Source of the DNA: Anodontia alba
Lineage: Eukaryota > Mollusca > Bivalvia > Lucinida > Lucinidae
Direction: 5' to 3'
DNA: 64,000 bases
Assembly: GCA_964016985.1 (NCBI GenBank)
Contig: OZ024823.1
Span: 131,894,112-131,958,111 of the forward strand
Numbering within the stretch: the stretch's first letter is position 1; the number at the start of each line of letters is the position of its first letter. The translations under genes were made by a program, and so were the position numbers. Shown one piece after another: positions 32,330 through 43,376 of the stretch. Below the pieces are notes generated by a model. The model ran no database searches. It was not told the DNA's origin and worked only from the letters and a program-made list of their open reading frames with translations.

Positions 32330-32814
32330 CTAACCTTTACCACTCTCTGGGCAATTTCAGCAGGCAATATATTTGATGATATATTTTTCTTATTTTTATC
32401 AACCAACAGAATTTGACATTTCTTGCAAACTGTCTCTAGTGGAGACAATTTTCATGAAATGTCAATTCAAGTTTCCTGGGAAAAGTAAGAAAACTATTTC
32501 AAAATGTCATCTGCTAAAAATTGATGTTTAGCACTCTCTGGGCGATTTCAGCAGACAACATGCTGATGATATGTTTATTTTTTCCAGAAAACAATTTGAT
32601 TTTTGGAGACAATTTGCATGAAATGTCAAATCCTGTTTCCTTGGAAAATAAGAAAATAGTTCAAAATGTCTGCTGAAAATTGATGCTTAGCGCTCTGGGT
32701 GCAAAATTCAAATATTTTTCTTATTTTTTCCCAGAAAACAACAAACTGTTTTTCGAGAAAAATCATTAATTTGTCATCATATGCGGAATTAGCCCAGAGA
32801 GTGATAAAGGTTAA
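32330..32814. mobile_element. Concatenated copies of MITE family C
   Basis: Begins TAACCTTTACCACTCTCTGG and ends CCAGAGAGTGATAAAGGTTAA. Inside, AGCACTCTCTGGGCGATTTC AGCAGAC recurs near 32530, and TGACATTTCTTGCAAACTGT / TTTTCATGAAATGTCA-type palindromes occur twice or more. This looks like two or three copies fused or nested. Confidence 0.7.
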
Positions 32815-33016
32815 GGCGCACTAATGGTTTGACAGTCATTCTAAAGTACACCTGTGAGATCTATAAATAAACCATGGGATAACTTTCAAAACTGAAAATT
32901 ATCCCATGATCCAGCTATGGTATAATTTTCGGTTATTGAGAATTAACTTTAGTTTTATTTACATAGAGACAATGGAACATCCATTCAGTTATATACAGCA
33001 AATGCTATCTGTACTT
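32815..33016. other. Fragment related to the 30.2-kb snapback
   Basis: ATAAACCATGGGATAACTTT and GAAAATTATCCCATGAT form a short hairpin; rest unassigned. Confidence 0.4.
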
Positions 33017-33120
33017 GGCATAACTTTGAATAACGAATAAGTAACGTATTACTTTTTCGTTATTGAATATCGAATAGCGAAACGGGAATAAGTTACTAAC
33101 TTGACGCTTATGTCTGACTT
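33017..33120 (-). repeat. Right copy of the ATAACGAATAAG inverted repeat
   Basis: TTGGCATAACTTTGAATAAC through GAATATCGAATAGCGAAACG and AACTTGACGC is the reverse complement of 27630-27740, including TGTCTGACTTAG just outside on both sides. Confidence 0.8.
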
Positions 33121-33364
33121 AGACAAAACTGTGCCCACTAGAGAAAATCAAAGGACTGATAGTCCTAAGAGTCTGCTAGCTTGTAAAGTATTGATGGAGT
33201 GCTGTGTATCTTCTATGCAAACACAATACATGCAAAGAAGATAGGTGGCATTCCAATGCTACCAATACTACACCATAAGATGGAGTTCTATAGAATATAT
33301 CAAGCATCTGGGCATTGTACTTCCTGAAAAGAAGACTTTCTTTAAAAACTCTATTAAACGTATG

Positions 33365-33640
33365 TCAAGGGTATTGGTTGAATGAGAAAGTCATAGCGAG
33401 TGCTGTCTCTAAATCAAGGAAAGAATACTCCACTGAGGATATGATATTTGTTTTCATTTTCCAGTGATAATGCTGGTTGTCAAGTGAAAAATAAGATGGC
33501 AAATCACATGGCTCTAAATAGTCATGATATGTCTTGGAATTCTTTTTTGCATACTTGTATAATTTATCTCCTGCAAACAGAATTTCATTCATGTTGTTAA
33601 CATTCCACATGTTGGTACAGATCCTTTTCTGTACAATTTC
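33365..33640 (-). pseudogene. Unidentified exon-like fragment with GDKLY segment
   Basis: An 81-codon frame with non-repetitive, globular-looking composition (MWNVNNMNEILFAGDKLYKY, then SSVEYSFLDLETALAMTFSF). The combination of an ILxxGDxLY segment and a downstream FLDLETAL...FNQY segment reminds me of a domain found in uncharacterised mollusc and cnidarian proteins, but I cannot name it. It ends at a TGA with no continuing frame on either side. It may be a decayed exon or transposon gene fragment. Confidence 0.25.
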
Positions 33641-34123
33641 TAGAATTATTAAAGTTCAACTCTAGATATGTTCCAGTTCATACAAATTCAACACCTGATG
33701 TAGCTCCACGATTATTCTAGTGCAATTTATAAATTTACTCTTTCTTTATCAACTTATTATTAAAACAAAAGCAGATTAAATAAATTTGAAATGGCATGTT
33801 CAGTCCAGATTAGCTGTAATAACTGATTGTCATTTGCTAGTGCTTCACCTAAGCAGATTAGCCCGACCAGCTATGCCTACCCTTTTCAAGAGATTTTCAG
33901 ATGTCCAAAACAAAGAAGGGTCATAAACCTATAAATGGGCCAGCAGTCGTAAAACAACTCCGTGTCACTGAGGTGTGAATAAAGTTATTCATGTAGAAGG
34001 AATGAATTAAGTGCCTGATTTCTTGCTATATTCAATATCGAATAAGTAGATTCTGATTATGTAAATACTGATACCTTTCCTTTCGTTCAGCTTCCGTTCA
34101 GCACAACATCAAAGATGGCGAGC
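33641..34123. other. No gene recognised
   Basis: Unique-looking AT-rich sequence flanking the TIR element at 34124. Confidence 0.4.
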
Positions 34124-34750
34124 GGTCCTACTAATCACCCCATGGCACCCCACGGTACCCCATGGCAGCCCACGACATCAAACTATATGGATATTTATCA
34201 TAAAATATGTTATAGATGGATAAGTATACTTTTGCAATACTCGTCTTCATCTTAATAAACAGAGGTTTATATTGATGATGATGACGTGTTTGATTTAAAA
34301 TATATTGTCTAAAACTCTCGTAATTGTTTGCGCCCCATGCGCCCCATGCGCCCCATATACCATAAAATATGTGTTTTAGACGGCCAGTAAAAGTTTTGTA
34401 ATACTTGTCTCTATCTAAATAAACAGAGAATTTTTACTGATGACTTGTGTTTGAACTTGAATATAAAATGTAATTTTAAGTTAAAACTTTTTTTTTTGAT
34501 AGACTATCAACTTACATCATTGGTCTCTTTGCTATATTTTAGCGTCAGTTTGAATCTTGGTGTTTAGGCGCCCCGAGATAATCGCTTGAAGTAAGGTTAA
34601 TGTCTTAAAATATCACAAAAACAAATTTGGATACATAAAACTACTACCCTGGTGTAATTTCAGCATTCATTTAATAAATACAATGAAATAATTTAGTGCC
34701 GTGGGGTGCAATGGGATGCCGTGGGGTGCCATGGGGTGATTAGTAGGACC
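34124..34750. mobile_element. TIR element with GGTCCTACTAATCACCCC ends
   Basis: The left end GGTCCTACTAATCACCCCAT and the right end ATGGGGTGATTAGTAGGACC are perfect complements over the first 20 bp and then continue through repeated CACCCCATGG / CACCCCACGG blocks for about 50 bp. The 530-bp interior has two related halves (ATCATAAAATATG, then AGTATACTTTTGCAATACTCGTC or AAAAGTTTTGTAATACTTGTC, then TAAATAAACAGAG), so it contains a direct duplication of about 190 bp. No ORF. No obvious target duplication beside the ends. Confidence 0.8.
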
Positions 34751-35369
34751 CCGTGCCGAGTTAACGCCTTGACAAAAGTAGCGCGTGTATTACTACACCG
34801 AATTTTGAAGTCTATGTTTCAAATTGCATTATCTAAATCGATTTCAGCTACAGTTATGTTAGCGAAATAAAACAAGCCATACAAAATTCCGCTGCTTCAC
34901 ATTCAGTTCACCGTAATAGTGCTGCATTGCGTCTGATTAAGAAGTAGTGCGCGTATAAATGTACGCATAAATAGCTGTGATGAGAATCCGCTCGTAAAAC
35001 CCCATGCGATTCCAAAGAGCCTGCTAGCTGTCGCTAGCAGACTCAAAAATGTTTTATTTTCGTTTTCACTATAGTCATATTATCAAATTTGGACAGGCAT
35101 TATCACTATAATTCAACAACTTTCCTAGTCTCTGGTTGCCATTGTCAACTATTTACGTATACGAACATGCATAAAATTGTACATCTATATGCATAATTAT
35201 GAGTATCCCTTTTCTTTCTTTCACACAGTTGCTTGTGAGCACGCTTTGATTTCATTCGTGTATGTTGTGGCGTGCCTGTGCATGATTTGGACCTCGACAC
35301 CAAATTTCAAGTATGCTCGATATTAAAACATGACGGAAAGTATAATATCTGAATGCTCTTAAAGCGAAT
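34751..35369. other. Non-coding, small hairpin
   Basis: GAGCCTGCTAGCTGTCGCTAGCAGACTC at 35017-35044 is an inverted repeat; a GAGTCTGCTAGC half recurs at 33168. No gene. Confidence 0.4.
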
Positions 35370-35510
35370 ATCAGAACTATCCGCGCAGTCTGATCAGAGT
35401 CTTCACTGTCCGCTTGAAAAAGTATTTGGTCCTTAGGAATCCACAGAACGCACAGCGAAGACTCCGTTCAGACTGTGCGGATGCACAGGCTGATCTGTAT
35501 TCGCTGGGCG
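35370..35510. repeat. Dispersed GAGTCTTC / CTGATC palindromic element, copy 3
   Basis: CCGCGCAGTCTGATCAGAGT, CAGCGAAGACTCCGTTCAGA and CTGTGCGGATGCACAGGCTG ATC are present, ending TTCGCTGGGCGCACATG. One of the better copies. Confidence 0.65.
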
Positions 35511-36039
35511 CACATGTAAATCGTAGGATTGCTATGCCCGGCTGATATGTATATTGATTTAGTAATGTGAATACTTTGATGATATAGTTCTTATAGCAAA
35601 TTAAACGGCATTGTCGTTCAATTGCTATAGGTAGTCATAAGTTGTTTTATTGATGTCATATTGTTATTTTTGAAGAGTTGTAACTGGAATAAAGTATAAA
35701 ACATTTTTTTTTCTCATATTAGTTCCATATAGTAAGCCACACAGTGTTTGCAATATAAGCTACGTCATGAAAGAACTTCCCTTTGAATTTTGCGATCAGG
35801 TACGTCTCAAAACAGCCACAAAGATTAGCTTGAAACTTAGTTGTTCAAATAGGCTTTCTCGTATGTTCTCTCGTATGGCGTGGCTCATATAATGATACAG
35901 ATTATGTCTCTAAGCAAATGAAAGAATCACGAGATTCTTATCCTTTGTTTTTCGGCACAACCTCTGAAAAGATAAAAACGTGGATACACATACAATCCAT
36001 AAGCAGACGTCGACAGAACTACAAGCTCCCTTTGCCCTT

Positions 36040-36085
36040 AGGCCAAAAAAAAAATAGTTGTGTTTCCGGTTCTCCGACCGACCCT
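36040..36085 (+). repeat. Left member of an inverted repeat flanking the 116-codon ORF
   Basis: GGCCAAAAAAAAAATAGTTG TGTTTCCGGTTC followed by CGACCGACCCT. The reverse complement of this, slightly longer, lies at 36910-36979. Confidence 0.7.
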
Positions 36086-36151
36086 GTGGTTTTGGCGCCG
36101 ACTGTAAACTTTTTTTTTTTTTTTTTTCAAGTCGCAAAAAAAAAATTAAAA

Positions 36152-36182
<31 letters not shown>

Positions 36183-36292
36183 TGAGGTGCGCCTTCAACG
36201 TCCGATTCGGTTCATTATCGGCGATTCGGTTATTTTACTTTTCCAACATCGCGGCGCCCGTCTACTGGCCTTCGAGCGTGGTGGCTATAAAA

Positions 36293-36643
36293 ATGAATAA
36301 ATGCGACCACCTTGAGACAAAAAACTTCGTGGTTTCTGTTAGAAACACGAAATTAATTGAGGAAGTTTTCAACGATCATCACCCAGGCGCCGAGGGTGAC
36401 GAGTTTGAGAAAACGTACACCCTGAAATCACAGTGTAAAACTGAACTCAACTCAACGGACGCATTTGAGGTGGAAAACTATCTTACAGTTGGAGAATTAG
36501 TAAATAAATTTAATATCAAATGCATAGAATTTACATGTGTTCGCCTACAAAATAGTCCTTTGAAACTGATCGGGGAAGCTGCAAAATCGGCATGTCTTTA
36601 TAATACCAGAAAATGGAAATGTCCAATAAAGTGTAGGTGTTGA
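36293..36643 (+). CDS. Hypothetical protein, 116 codons
   Basis: The ATG at 36293 opens a frame of ordinary amino-acid composition: acidic and helical N-terminal half (residues 1-75, with TYTLKSQCKTELN and VENYLTVGELVNKF) and a Cys-rich, basic end (KWKCPIKCRC, stop at 36641-36643). The frame is open further upstream (35918), but that part is A/T-tract and repeat sequence, so I prefer the internal start. I do not recognise a family. A GTAAGG at 36671 could be a splice donor but lies after the stop. Six cysteines and the C-x(3)-C-x-C tail suggest metal or disulfide chemistry, which is speculation. It lies between inverted repeats (36040, 36910), so a transposon-borne origin is possible. Confidence 0.35.
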   Translation: MNKCDHLETKNFVVSVRNTKLIEEVFNDHHPGAEGDEFEKTYTLKSQCKTELNSTDAFEVENYLTVGELVNKFNIKCIEFTCVRLQNSPLKLIGEAAKSACLYNTRKWKCPIKCRC

Positions 36644-37379
36644 AAATATTGAATTGTCACGAATAACTGGTAAGGGTTTAAATTTCATCCTGGTACATGT
36701 AGTTGTTAAATTTCCTCATACAGTGTAATGTTAATTACTGTGCTTCAGTGGAGTTAACAAATTTGTTTTAAAAAGGGAATTGACTAAAATATTGTATCAT
36801 ATCGTGAACATTTTCACAATTGACAAGACCAGTTCAGTTGAATATGAAATTTAATCTATGATGCAGAAGGCTGACTGGTGAGTAGGCCCTGATGTTACAA
36901 AAAAAAAAAGTAAAATCGACCTACCGACCCTATTTTTTTCTAGCCTGGAACCTGAAACACAACTATTTTTTTTTTGGCCTTAGTGAGGTCACAATCCTAA
37001 GCGAAATCCATGGTTTCCGAAACGTAAGTACGAAGAAAACTATTAGTGGTTTGTCACTATAAGCCCACAATAAACACACAGAAAAATACTAAACAGAAAA
37101 GTCAACGAAGCACCATAGTTGCCCACTCACTCTCTCTTCGCCAAGAAATGTGATCATACATTTGTAAAGCAGTACTACGAGTAATATAGCGAGAACAAAT
37201 ATATAGAAAAGGGTCAACACGAATTCACACAAAATACAGAAAACCGAAAGGTTCTATCGAGTAAATCTATAAAGAGATGTCTGTAAATATTGATTTTAAC
37301 GCAAAATCATTTATAACAAACATTCGAGGAATGGTGGAAGGGCATTCAGTTTTACCCCTGAACGTTTGTCCGTCTGTCA
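36644..37379. other. 3' flank of the ORF and right inverted repeat
   Basis: 36910-36979 reads AAAATCGACCTACCGACCCT ... CCTGAAACACAACTATTTTT then GGCC, the inverse of 36040-36085. The rest (36990-37379) shows nothing I recognise apart from CCGTCTGTCAGCCCGTCC at the start of the following array. Confidence 0.5.
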
Positions 37380-38493
37380 GCCCGTCCGTGTATTCGTGTC
37401 CAGCTCATAACCCCTAAACCGTATGGAATATATTCATGGATGTCTAAATTATATCGAGACGATGTGCCACGAACAAGGAAGACTCTGGCTCTGGCTGATT
37501 CGGTGTTTGAATTGTGTCCGGGTCATAACTCTTTACCCCTGTCCGTACGTGCGTGCGTGTTAAAAATAAAGTGCCCGGCATATAGCTCCTAAACTGTACA
37601 TAATCATAAAAACTTCACAGATGGCTTAATCGTATTGAGACGATGTGTCGCGAACAAGGAAGAAAACCCTAATTCGGCTTTTGAATTAACTCCCCTTCCA
37701 AAATTCCATGCAGTGAAATATTTTCTTCATGAACGACTCAATACTCGTTAAATGTATGGAATATATTCATGAAACTTCACAGATGGCTAAATCATATCGA
37801 GACGATTTGTCACAAACAAGGAAGACAACTCTGGCTAATTCAGTTTCTTAATTAACTCCCCTTGCCTAAATTTCATGTAGTGTGTGGCTAATAACTACTA
37901 AACCATATGAAATATATTCATGAAACTATAAAGATGACTTAATTATACCGAGACGATGTGTCGCGAACAATGAGAACTGTCTACCGTGGTTTTTGGAATT
38001 ATCCCCCCCCACCCCCCCCACCCCCACCCCCACCCCCCACCCCTTGCCTAAAGCCCATTAGTGTAATGCTGAAAACTTGTGTCCGGCTTATAACTCCTAA
38101 ACCGTATCGATATATTCATGAAACTTCACAGATGGCTTAATCATATCGACATACTACGTTGCGAAAAAGTGTTTCTAATTAACTCCCCTTGTCAAAAACC
38201 CGTGTAGTATAATGTTTCTTCGTATTTGACTCATAACTCCTAAACCATCTGGAATACAGTTATTGAATTTCACAGATAGCTTAATCATATCGAGACGATA
38301 TGTCGCAATTAAGGAAAACAACTCTAGCTAATTTCCGTATATGAATTAACTCCCCATTGTCTAAAATCATAACGCCTAAATATTATGGAACATGTTCATG
38401 AAACTTCACAGATGGCTGAATCATATCGAGATAATATGTCATGAACAAAGACGAAAACGGTTAATTCTGTTTTTTTGTCGTTGTTTTTTTGTT

Positions 38494-38534
<41 letters not shown>

Positions 38535-39115
38535 GTGTCCGGGTATTATACCCTCTTGTCTAAAATTCATGTAGTGTATTGCTGAAAATCCATTCCGGCC
38601 ATTGTGGCTCAGTTGGATGCGCCGTGCGACTGGTGACCAGGAGGTTGCGGATTCGACCCCTGCCAAGGTCGGCAACATTCTATTGTGGAGATTCGATCAT
38701 GAAATATTTTCTACGGTCATTCTCTCCCTTCCGCTGATTCAAGAAGGGCAGTTGTCGGTTTCTTGCGAAAGAATGAGCACAATACTGGTTAACCGCTTAG
38801 AGGACTAAGCCTGCCCAGTAAAAGTGTGGTTAGGTAAACTGACAGCGCTCGACATGACCCCTATGGGTTGACTGGGCCGTAAAAACTCAACACAAACAAA
38901 CAATGTCCTGCTCATAACTCATAAACCGTATAGAATATATTCATGAAATTTCACAGATGGCTAATTCATATCGAGGCGATGTGCCGCGAACAAGAAAGAC
39001 AGCTCTGGCTAATCAGTACGCTTGCCTAAGATTCATGTAATGTAATGCTTTCTTTGTGTCCGGCTCATAACTCCTAAACCGTATGGTATAATTTATGAAA
39101 TTCCCAGCTTCATTT
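37380..39115 (+). repeat. Tandem array 3 (about 9 units of about 160 bp), SINE-interrupted
   Basis: CATAACTCCTAAACCGTATG recurs with variation near 37406, 37571, 37736, 37890, 38089, 38230, 38369, 38914 and 39066, each followed by AATATATTCATGAAACTTCA CAGATGGCTTAATCATATCG-type text, AGACGATGTGTCGCGAACAA and a TTAACTCCCCTTG segment. C-rich (37983-38043) and T-rich (38468-38531) tracts interrupt units, and a SINE sits at 38595-38905. A displaced part-unit lies at 39883-39950 beyond the TA microsatellite. Confidence 0.8.
38595..38905 (+). mobile_element. SINE family 1 inside array 3
   Basis: Head CCGGCCATTGTGGCTCAGTT GG, box B GCGGATTCGACCCCTGCC, full body and AACACAAACAAACAA tail. It lies between array units, so it post-dates the array. 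Confidence 0.85.
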
Positions 39116-39138
39116 CCCGCTAGATTTTGTAATTAGGC

Positions 39139-39425
39139 TTTACGGCCTAGTCAACCCAATGGGGTCATGTCGAGCGCGGTCAGTTTACCTAACCACACGT
39201 TTACTGGACAGGCTTAGTCCTCTAAGCGGTTAACCAGTATTGTGCACATTCTTTCGCAAGAAACTGACAACTGCCCTTCTTGAATCAGCGGAAGGGAGAG
39301 AATGACCATAGAATATATTTCATGATCACTCTCCACGAAAGAATGTTGCCAACCTCGGCGGGGGTTGAACCCGCGACCTCCTAGTCTCCAGTCGGACGCG
39401 CATCCAACCGAGCCACCGAGGCCGG
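39139..39425 (-). mobile_element. SINE family 1, minus-strand copy
   Basis: The plus strand reads TTACGGCCTAGTCAACCCAA at the tail side and ends with CCAACCGAGCCACCGAGGCC GG at the head. Box B is GGGTTGAACCCGCG in complement. Complete except for the A/C tail. Confidence 0.85.
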
Positions 39426-39771
39426 CTTCCCGCTAGAACATGGGACCTTCAGGTTGGGATTTTCCCACCTCCATTGAACATAAGTGATGAATGCTATTGT
39501 CTTACCTAGAACATCTAGCAAGTGTATTACGTCGTTTTGTTTATTGATTTTTTTCTCTCTTCATCAAATTCATGTGTCTGTTTTATTTAGACAATGAACA
39601 ATCGATCTTACAGTGAAAAAAAGAAGAACAGAACATGTTCAGGCAAATCCACCTGCTTGCCTGAGAACATATGTATGTACATGTACAACATGTTTTATAT
39701 GGCATTCGTCTTCCTTATTCCAAGGTACCACCAAGAGTACATTATTATAGGCTTTGGTATTTATGCAAATT
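39426..39771. other. No gene recognised
   Basis: The 92-codon frame at 39594 runs into the TA microsatellite and is not credible as a gene. Confidence 0.4.
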
Positions 39772-39875
<104 letters not shown>

Positions 39876-39950
39876 AAAAAACTACAAAGATGACTTAAAT
39901 ATACCGAGACGATGTGTCGCGAACAATGAAGAGAACTGTCTACTTTGTTA

Positions 39951-40469
39951 TTGTTTGGGACCAAAACAGGGACCCAAACAATAACAGCAATAAACAAAGC
40001 GAACACATGTGGAGTAAATAAATATTCTTTTTTTTTTTTTTTTACATTCATTACTTTCATTGTAAAACTATTCATCTATTTTTTTCTTACTTATATTGTC
40101 ATTTATTTATTTCTCAAGGGTTATAAATATTTTTGGGGGATACCAAATATTTTGCAAAAAAAAAACAAAAAAAAAACTGAAGATAGATTGGAAGTGTTTG
40201 TTTAAATATTAATTTGTTTCTACTGTCTTGATTAAGCCGAAAACCCTCTGATGAGGGTGTGCATTTCTAGTGACATCACTATTTATACAATCATGGCTGA
40301 AATATTGTTGACCGGCCATAAATGTCAGGATCAGAGTGCATTTCCAATGACGTAGTCTCCAGTTTTGTTTCATTATAACTGAAATATTGATGATGTGGCC
40401 GTAAAGCTCTGATCATACTTGACGGGACGATGGCTGTGTGCTGGCTCATATGATATTACCTATGGATCA
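39951..40469. other. Non-coding with hairpin and A/T tracts
   Basis: TTATTGTTTGGGACC then GGGACCCAAACAATAA (39945-39984) is an inverted repeat. T-run 40028-40043. No gene. Confidence 0.5.
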
Positions 40470-40706
40470 GGGCCCAGTTGTTCAAAGCGTCGTTAGCTTA
40501 ACGAGCTCGTTAAGGGTCATTTCGTTAACTGTTTTAGCAGATTCAATATACAATATTTTGATATTTTTTGCTGAAAAAAATGTGAGTAGCTTTGCAAAGC
40601 ACTCACATTTTTTCAGCAAACAATTTCAGCATATTTGCGTATCACTCGATGTAAATTTTAACGAATCGTTAACTAACGACATCGTTAGCTTTGATCAACT
40701 GGGCCC
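40470..40706. mobile_element. MITE with GGGCCCAGTTG ends and hairpin centre
   Basis: The left GGGCCCAGTTGTTCAAAGCG mirrors the right GCTTTGATCAACTGGGCCC. Subterminal GTTAGCTTAACGAG / ACTAACGACATCGTTAGC pair. The centre GCTGAAAAAAATGTGAGTAG mirrors CACTCACATTTTTTCAGC. 237 bp, no ORF. GGGC-type ends recall PIF/Harbinger MITEs; the class is inference. Confidence 0.8.
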
Positions 40707-41156
40707 AGATAAATAAATCAGTACTAAATTCCCCTATATTAAATTCCCCATATAGAACCTCTACCTGTTCATCTTTCATTGACAGTAGACCTGTTTTTTG
40801 TGTTTTTCTTTTTTTTTTTTTTGTTTTTGCACCCAATCCCTTATCAGAGATAAGACTAATAACCCAGCTATATTTATGTCCTTAACAACCTGCTTAACCT
40901 TGACCCTGTATCAGTCCAATAATAAAAGTACATGGTCCCTTTACGATATATCGTCTCTCTTGTCTCCGTGATTTTACTGATAAAGCGCAGTGCAGACAGC
41001 TTACATTATACTGCAATCCTAAAATTCGCACACTAGAAAAAAAGTACTGTAATGATACGAAAATTTAAACACTGTGGGTTTATAATACATAACTGAGTCC
41101 AAATTATGCCAACAGAATAACAAACCGTGTAGACCCATTCCGGTCTGGTAGAAAAC
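40707..41156. other. No gene recognised
   Basis: AT-rich; contains a T-run near 40811. Confidence 0.4.
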
Positions 41157-41365
41157 TTAACCCTTGTCCTGCTGAACCCGGATATACCCTGCCTTTGCAA
41201 GCAGGGTAGATCCAGATCAGTTGGCTTCTAAAGAAGCCAACTGATCTGGATCTGCACTGTTTGTCATTATTTGAATTTGTATGAACAACTTGGATCAAGT
41301 AATCTGATTGGCGGAAATTAGAAGTGGATGTAGCATCTTAATTTATTCAGCATGACAAGGGTTAA
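41157..41365. mobile_element. piggyBac-like MITE family B, copy 2
   Basis: TTAA at both ends; left terminus CCCTTGTCCTGCTGAACCCG, right terminus TTCAGCATGACAAGGG. The central palindrome around AGTTGGCTTCTAAAGAAGCC has AGATCCAGATC arms. Orientation is opposite to copy 1. Confidence 0.85.
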
Positions 41366-41833
41366 GATCATGAATGTGTTTCTCCATACTTATTCACTGT
41401 ATTACATGTACGTATAAAGATTAATATGTTTTAGAATAGTACATTTCTTTTTACTCTTTTCGCATTGCAATTTCAATGTATACTTAGATGCAAAAATAAA
41501 AATCACAAAATTACTTGTGGGAAACACAGTTGTATTTCCAAGTTTTGTAGATTCAAATAATAACACTTGTTTCTAAGCGAAAATTTAACAATCATTTACA
41601 TGTATGTTTAAACAATGAAAATTTCGTTTATGGACACCAGCCAATTATTTTCATAAGAGTCTTCATAAAGAATAAAAGAATCGGAATGAAGTTGGTAGCT
41701 TTGTAGGCTACCAAGGTATTTTTGTGTACATTGGTGTTTTGACGAACCAGAATTTGGATAGTTCGTGTTACCTTGTCTAAGTAATCTGTGAGTTTTTATC
41801 CTGCCTGATCAGTCAGCCCAAAGTGCAGAAGTT
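41366..41833. other. No gene recognised
   Basis: Unique-looking sequence between two MITEs. GTAGCTTTGTAGGCTACCAA (41695) is a short inverted repeat. Confidence 0.4.
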
Positions 41834-42122
41834 CATTACGAAAACACGCCTATTCAAATATACTGAAAATTTGACCACCAAAAAATGAAAATTTGCGAAT
41901 AAAAAATTCTGTTTTTTTTTGTTTTTTTTTTCAAATTTCTGCTCAAAACACAGATTGTGGGTACTCGTTAGAACCGCCTCGCCGAGGCGGTTCTAACGAG
42001 TACCCACAATCTATTTTTTGAGCAGAAATAAGAAAAATAATGTATACCCCTGTAAACCCAGTTTTACTATATAAAAATGGGGTTTAAGGGGGTCAAAATT
42101 ATATAGGCATGTTTTCGTGATG
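41834..42122 (+). mobile_element. MITE family A, copy 2
   Basis: CATTACGAAAACACGCCTAT to ATAGGCATGTTTTCGTGATG. The central hairpin GATTGTGGGTACTCGTTAGA has its full complement, with a CCGCCTCGCCGAGGCGG tip that is itself palindromic. The best-preserved copy. Confidence 0.9.
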
Positions 42123-42141
42123 ATTTACTATTCTTCGTCGC

Positions 42142-42205
<64 letters not shown>

Positions 42206-42663
42206 GAAAATGCCTTTTTTTGTATCTAAAATTGGGTGCTGCATTGAGTTCAAGTATGAATTTGTTGTCAGTTATTTTTTTTTTTTTTCATTTTTTTTTT
42301 AGAAAAAAAAAATCTATTCATCAGTTTGTCATTTCATTGTAAAACATTTGTCTGTCATTTTAAGGATGAGTAGTTTCGCTGTTTCAACATACTGTCTAAA
42401 ATAAATTTGCTAAGCACTATTAGTTAGCAACAGCAACACTTGTGATGCCTATCTTCTACTTAATAGAGGAATAAGCGTTAACTCTGTGGTTTACAAACTG
42501 ACCGCCATTTGTCTACATTCTGGACTAAGGACTAATAAAACATTAAAAAGTCCTGTCTACTAAACATGTTAATGTTTATCTCTGCAATTGAGAAAACGAT
42601 GTCTAATAAAGAGTTAAATAATAAAAAAAAGTTATATTGTGTTTTTCTCTCCTTTTACAATTT
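42123..42663. other. TC microsatellite and unassigned sequence
   Basis: TC run 42145-42199, T/A runs 42275-42312; no gene. Confidence 0.6.
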
Positions 42664-42775
42664 TTCCGTAGTATTTTGTGATCAATCTCTACGAAAGAGT
42701 GTATCCGGACCCGGCAGGGATCAGACCTGATCACAAGTCGGACGCGCATCCGCCTGAACCACCGAGGCCGGTTGC
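42664..42775 (-). mobile_element. SINE family 1, head-only fragment
   Basis: The minus strand reads CCGGCCTCGGTGGTTCAGGC GGATGCGCGTCC with a degraded box B (GGTCTGATCCCTGCC), then ends at the AGAGATTGATCACAAAATAC segment; the body is missing. Confidence 0.75.
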
Positions 42776-42961
42776 ATGTTACATACAACTCAATCATATG
42801 AATAACTGTAGCTGCATCCGATATATCAACAGGGACGATCCTTTCTTGGATAGGAAATTTTATTGCCCTTTGTGGCAAGCTGGTCGTCTTATGCAACGGA
42901 TCGTGTCAAGAAAAACTTAAATCAAAAATGGTCGTACATAAGTTTTATGTTTCAACTTCTA

Positions 42962-43171
42962 TTAACCCTTGTCCTGCTGAATAAACTAATATGCCACGCT
43001 CACTTCTAGTTTTCAGCCAATCAGATTACTTGATTCTGGATTTTGATACAAATTCACAATGACAAACAGTGCATATCCAGATCGGTTGGTTTCCGAAGGA
43101 GCCAACTGATCTGGATCTACTCTGTTTGCAAAGGTAGGGTATATTCGGGTTCAGTAGGACAAGGGTTTTAA
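42962..43171. mobile_element. piggyBac-like MITE family B, copy 3
   Basis: TTAA on both sides; CCCTTGTCCTGCTGAA at the left and TTCAGTAGGACAAGGG at the right; central AGTTGGCTTC-type palindrome slightly degraded (GATCGGTTGGTTTCCGAAGG AGCC). Confidence 0.85.
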
Positions 43172-43270
43172 CTACCATACAAACACATTATATCGTCCTA
43201 GATTATCAAAATGTTAAAAAATGCATCCATTTAATATTTTAAAGTCTACTGTCACCAATAATGTCACCAT

Positions 43271-43376
43271 CCAAAGGCACATGACGTTAATACAACGTCG
43301 CCTCAACGTCGATGCAACGTCATGACGTTGCATCGACGTTGAGCCGACGTTGTATAAACGTCATGTGCCTGCTGGG
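43271..43376. mobile_element. AACGTC snapback element
   Basis: A 106-bp palindrome: GGCACATGACGTTAATACAA and GTCGCCTCAACGTCGATGCA pair with their complements about a centre at CATGACG (43319-43325). It ends GTGCCTGCTGGG. Every arm is built from AACGTC/GACGTT units. Related fragments lie at 7500-7590 and 8075-8135. Confidence 0.85.

Noticed and set aside
36115..36182. Poly-T/poly-A pair as a terminator or retrotransposon tail
   Set aside because: Low-complexity runs of both T and A in the middle of a repeat; no element end adjoins them.
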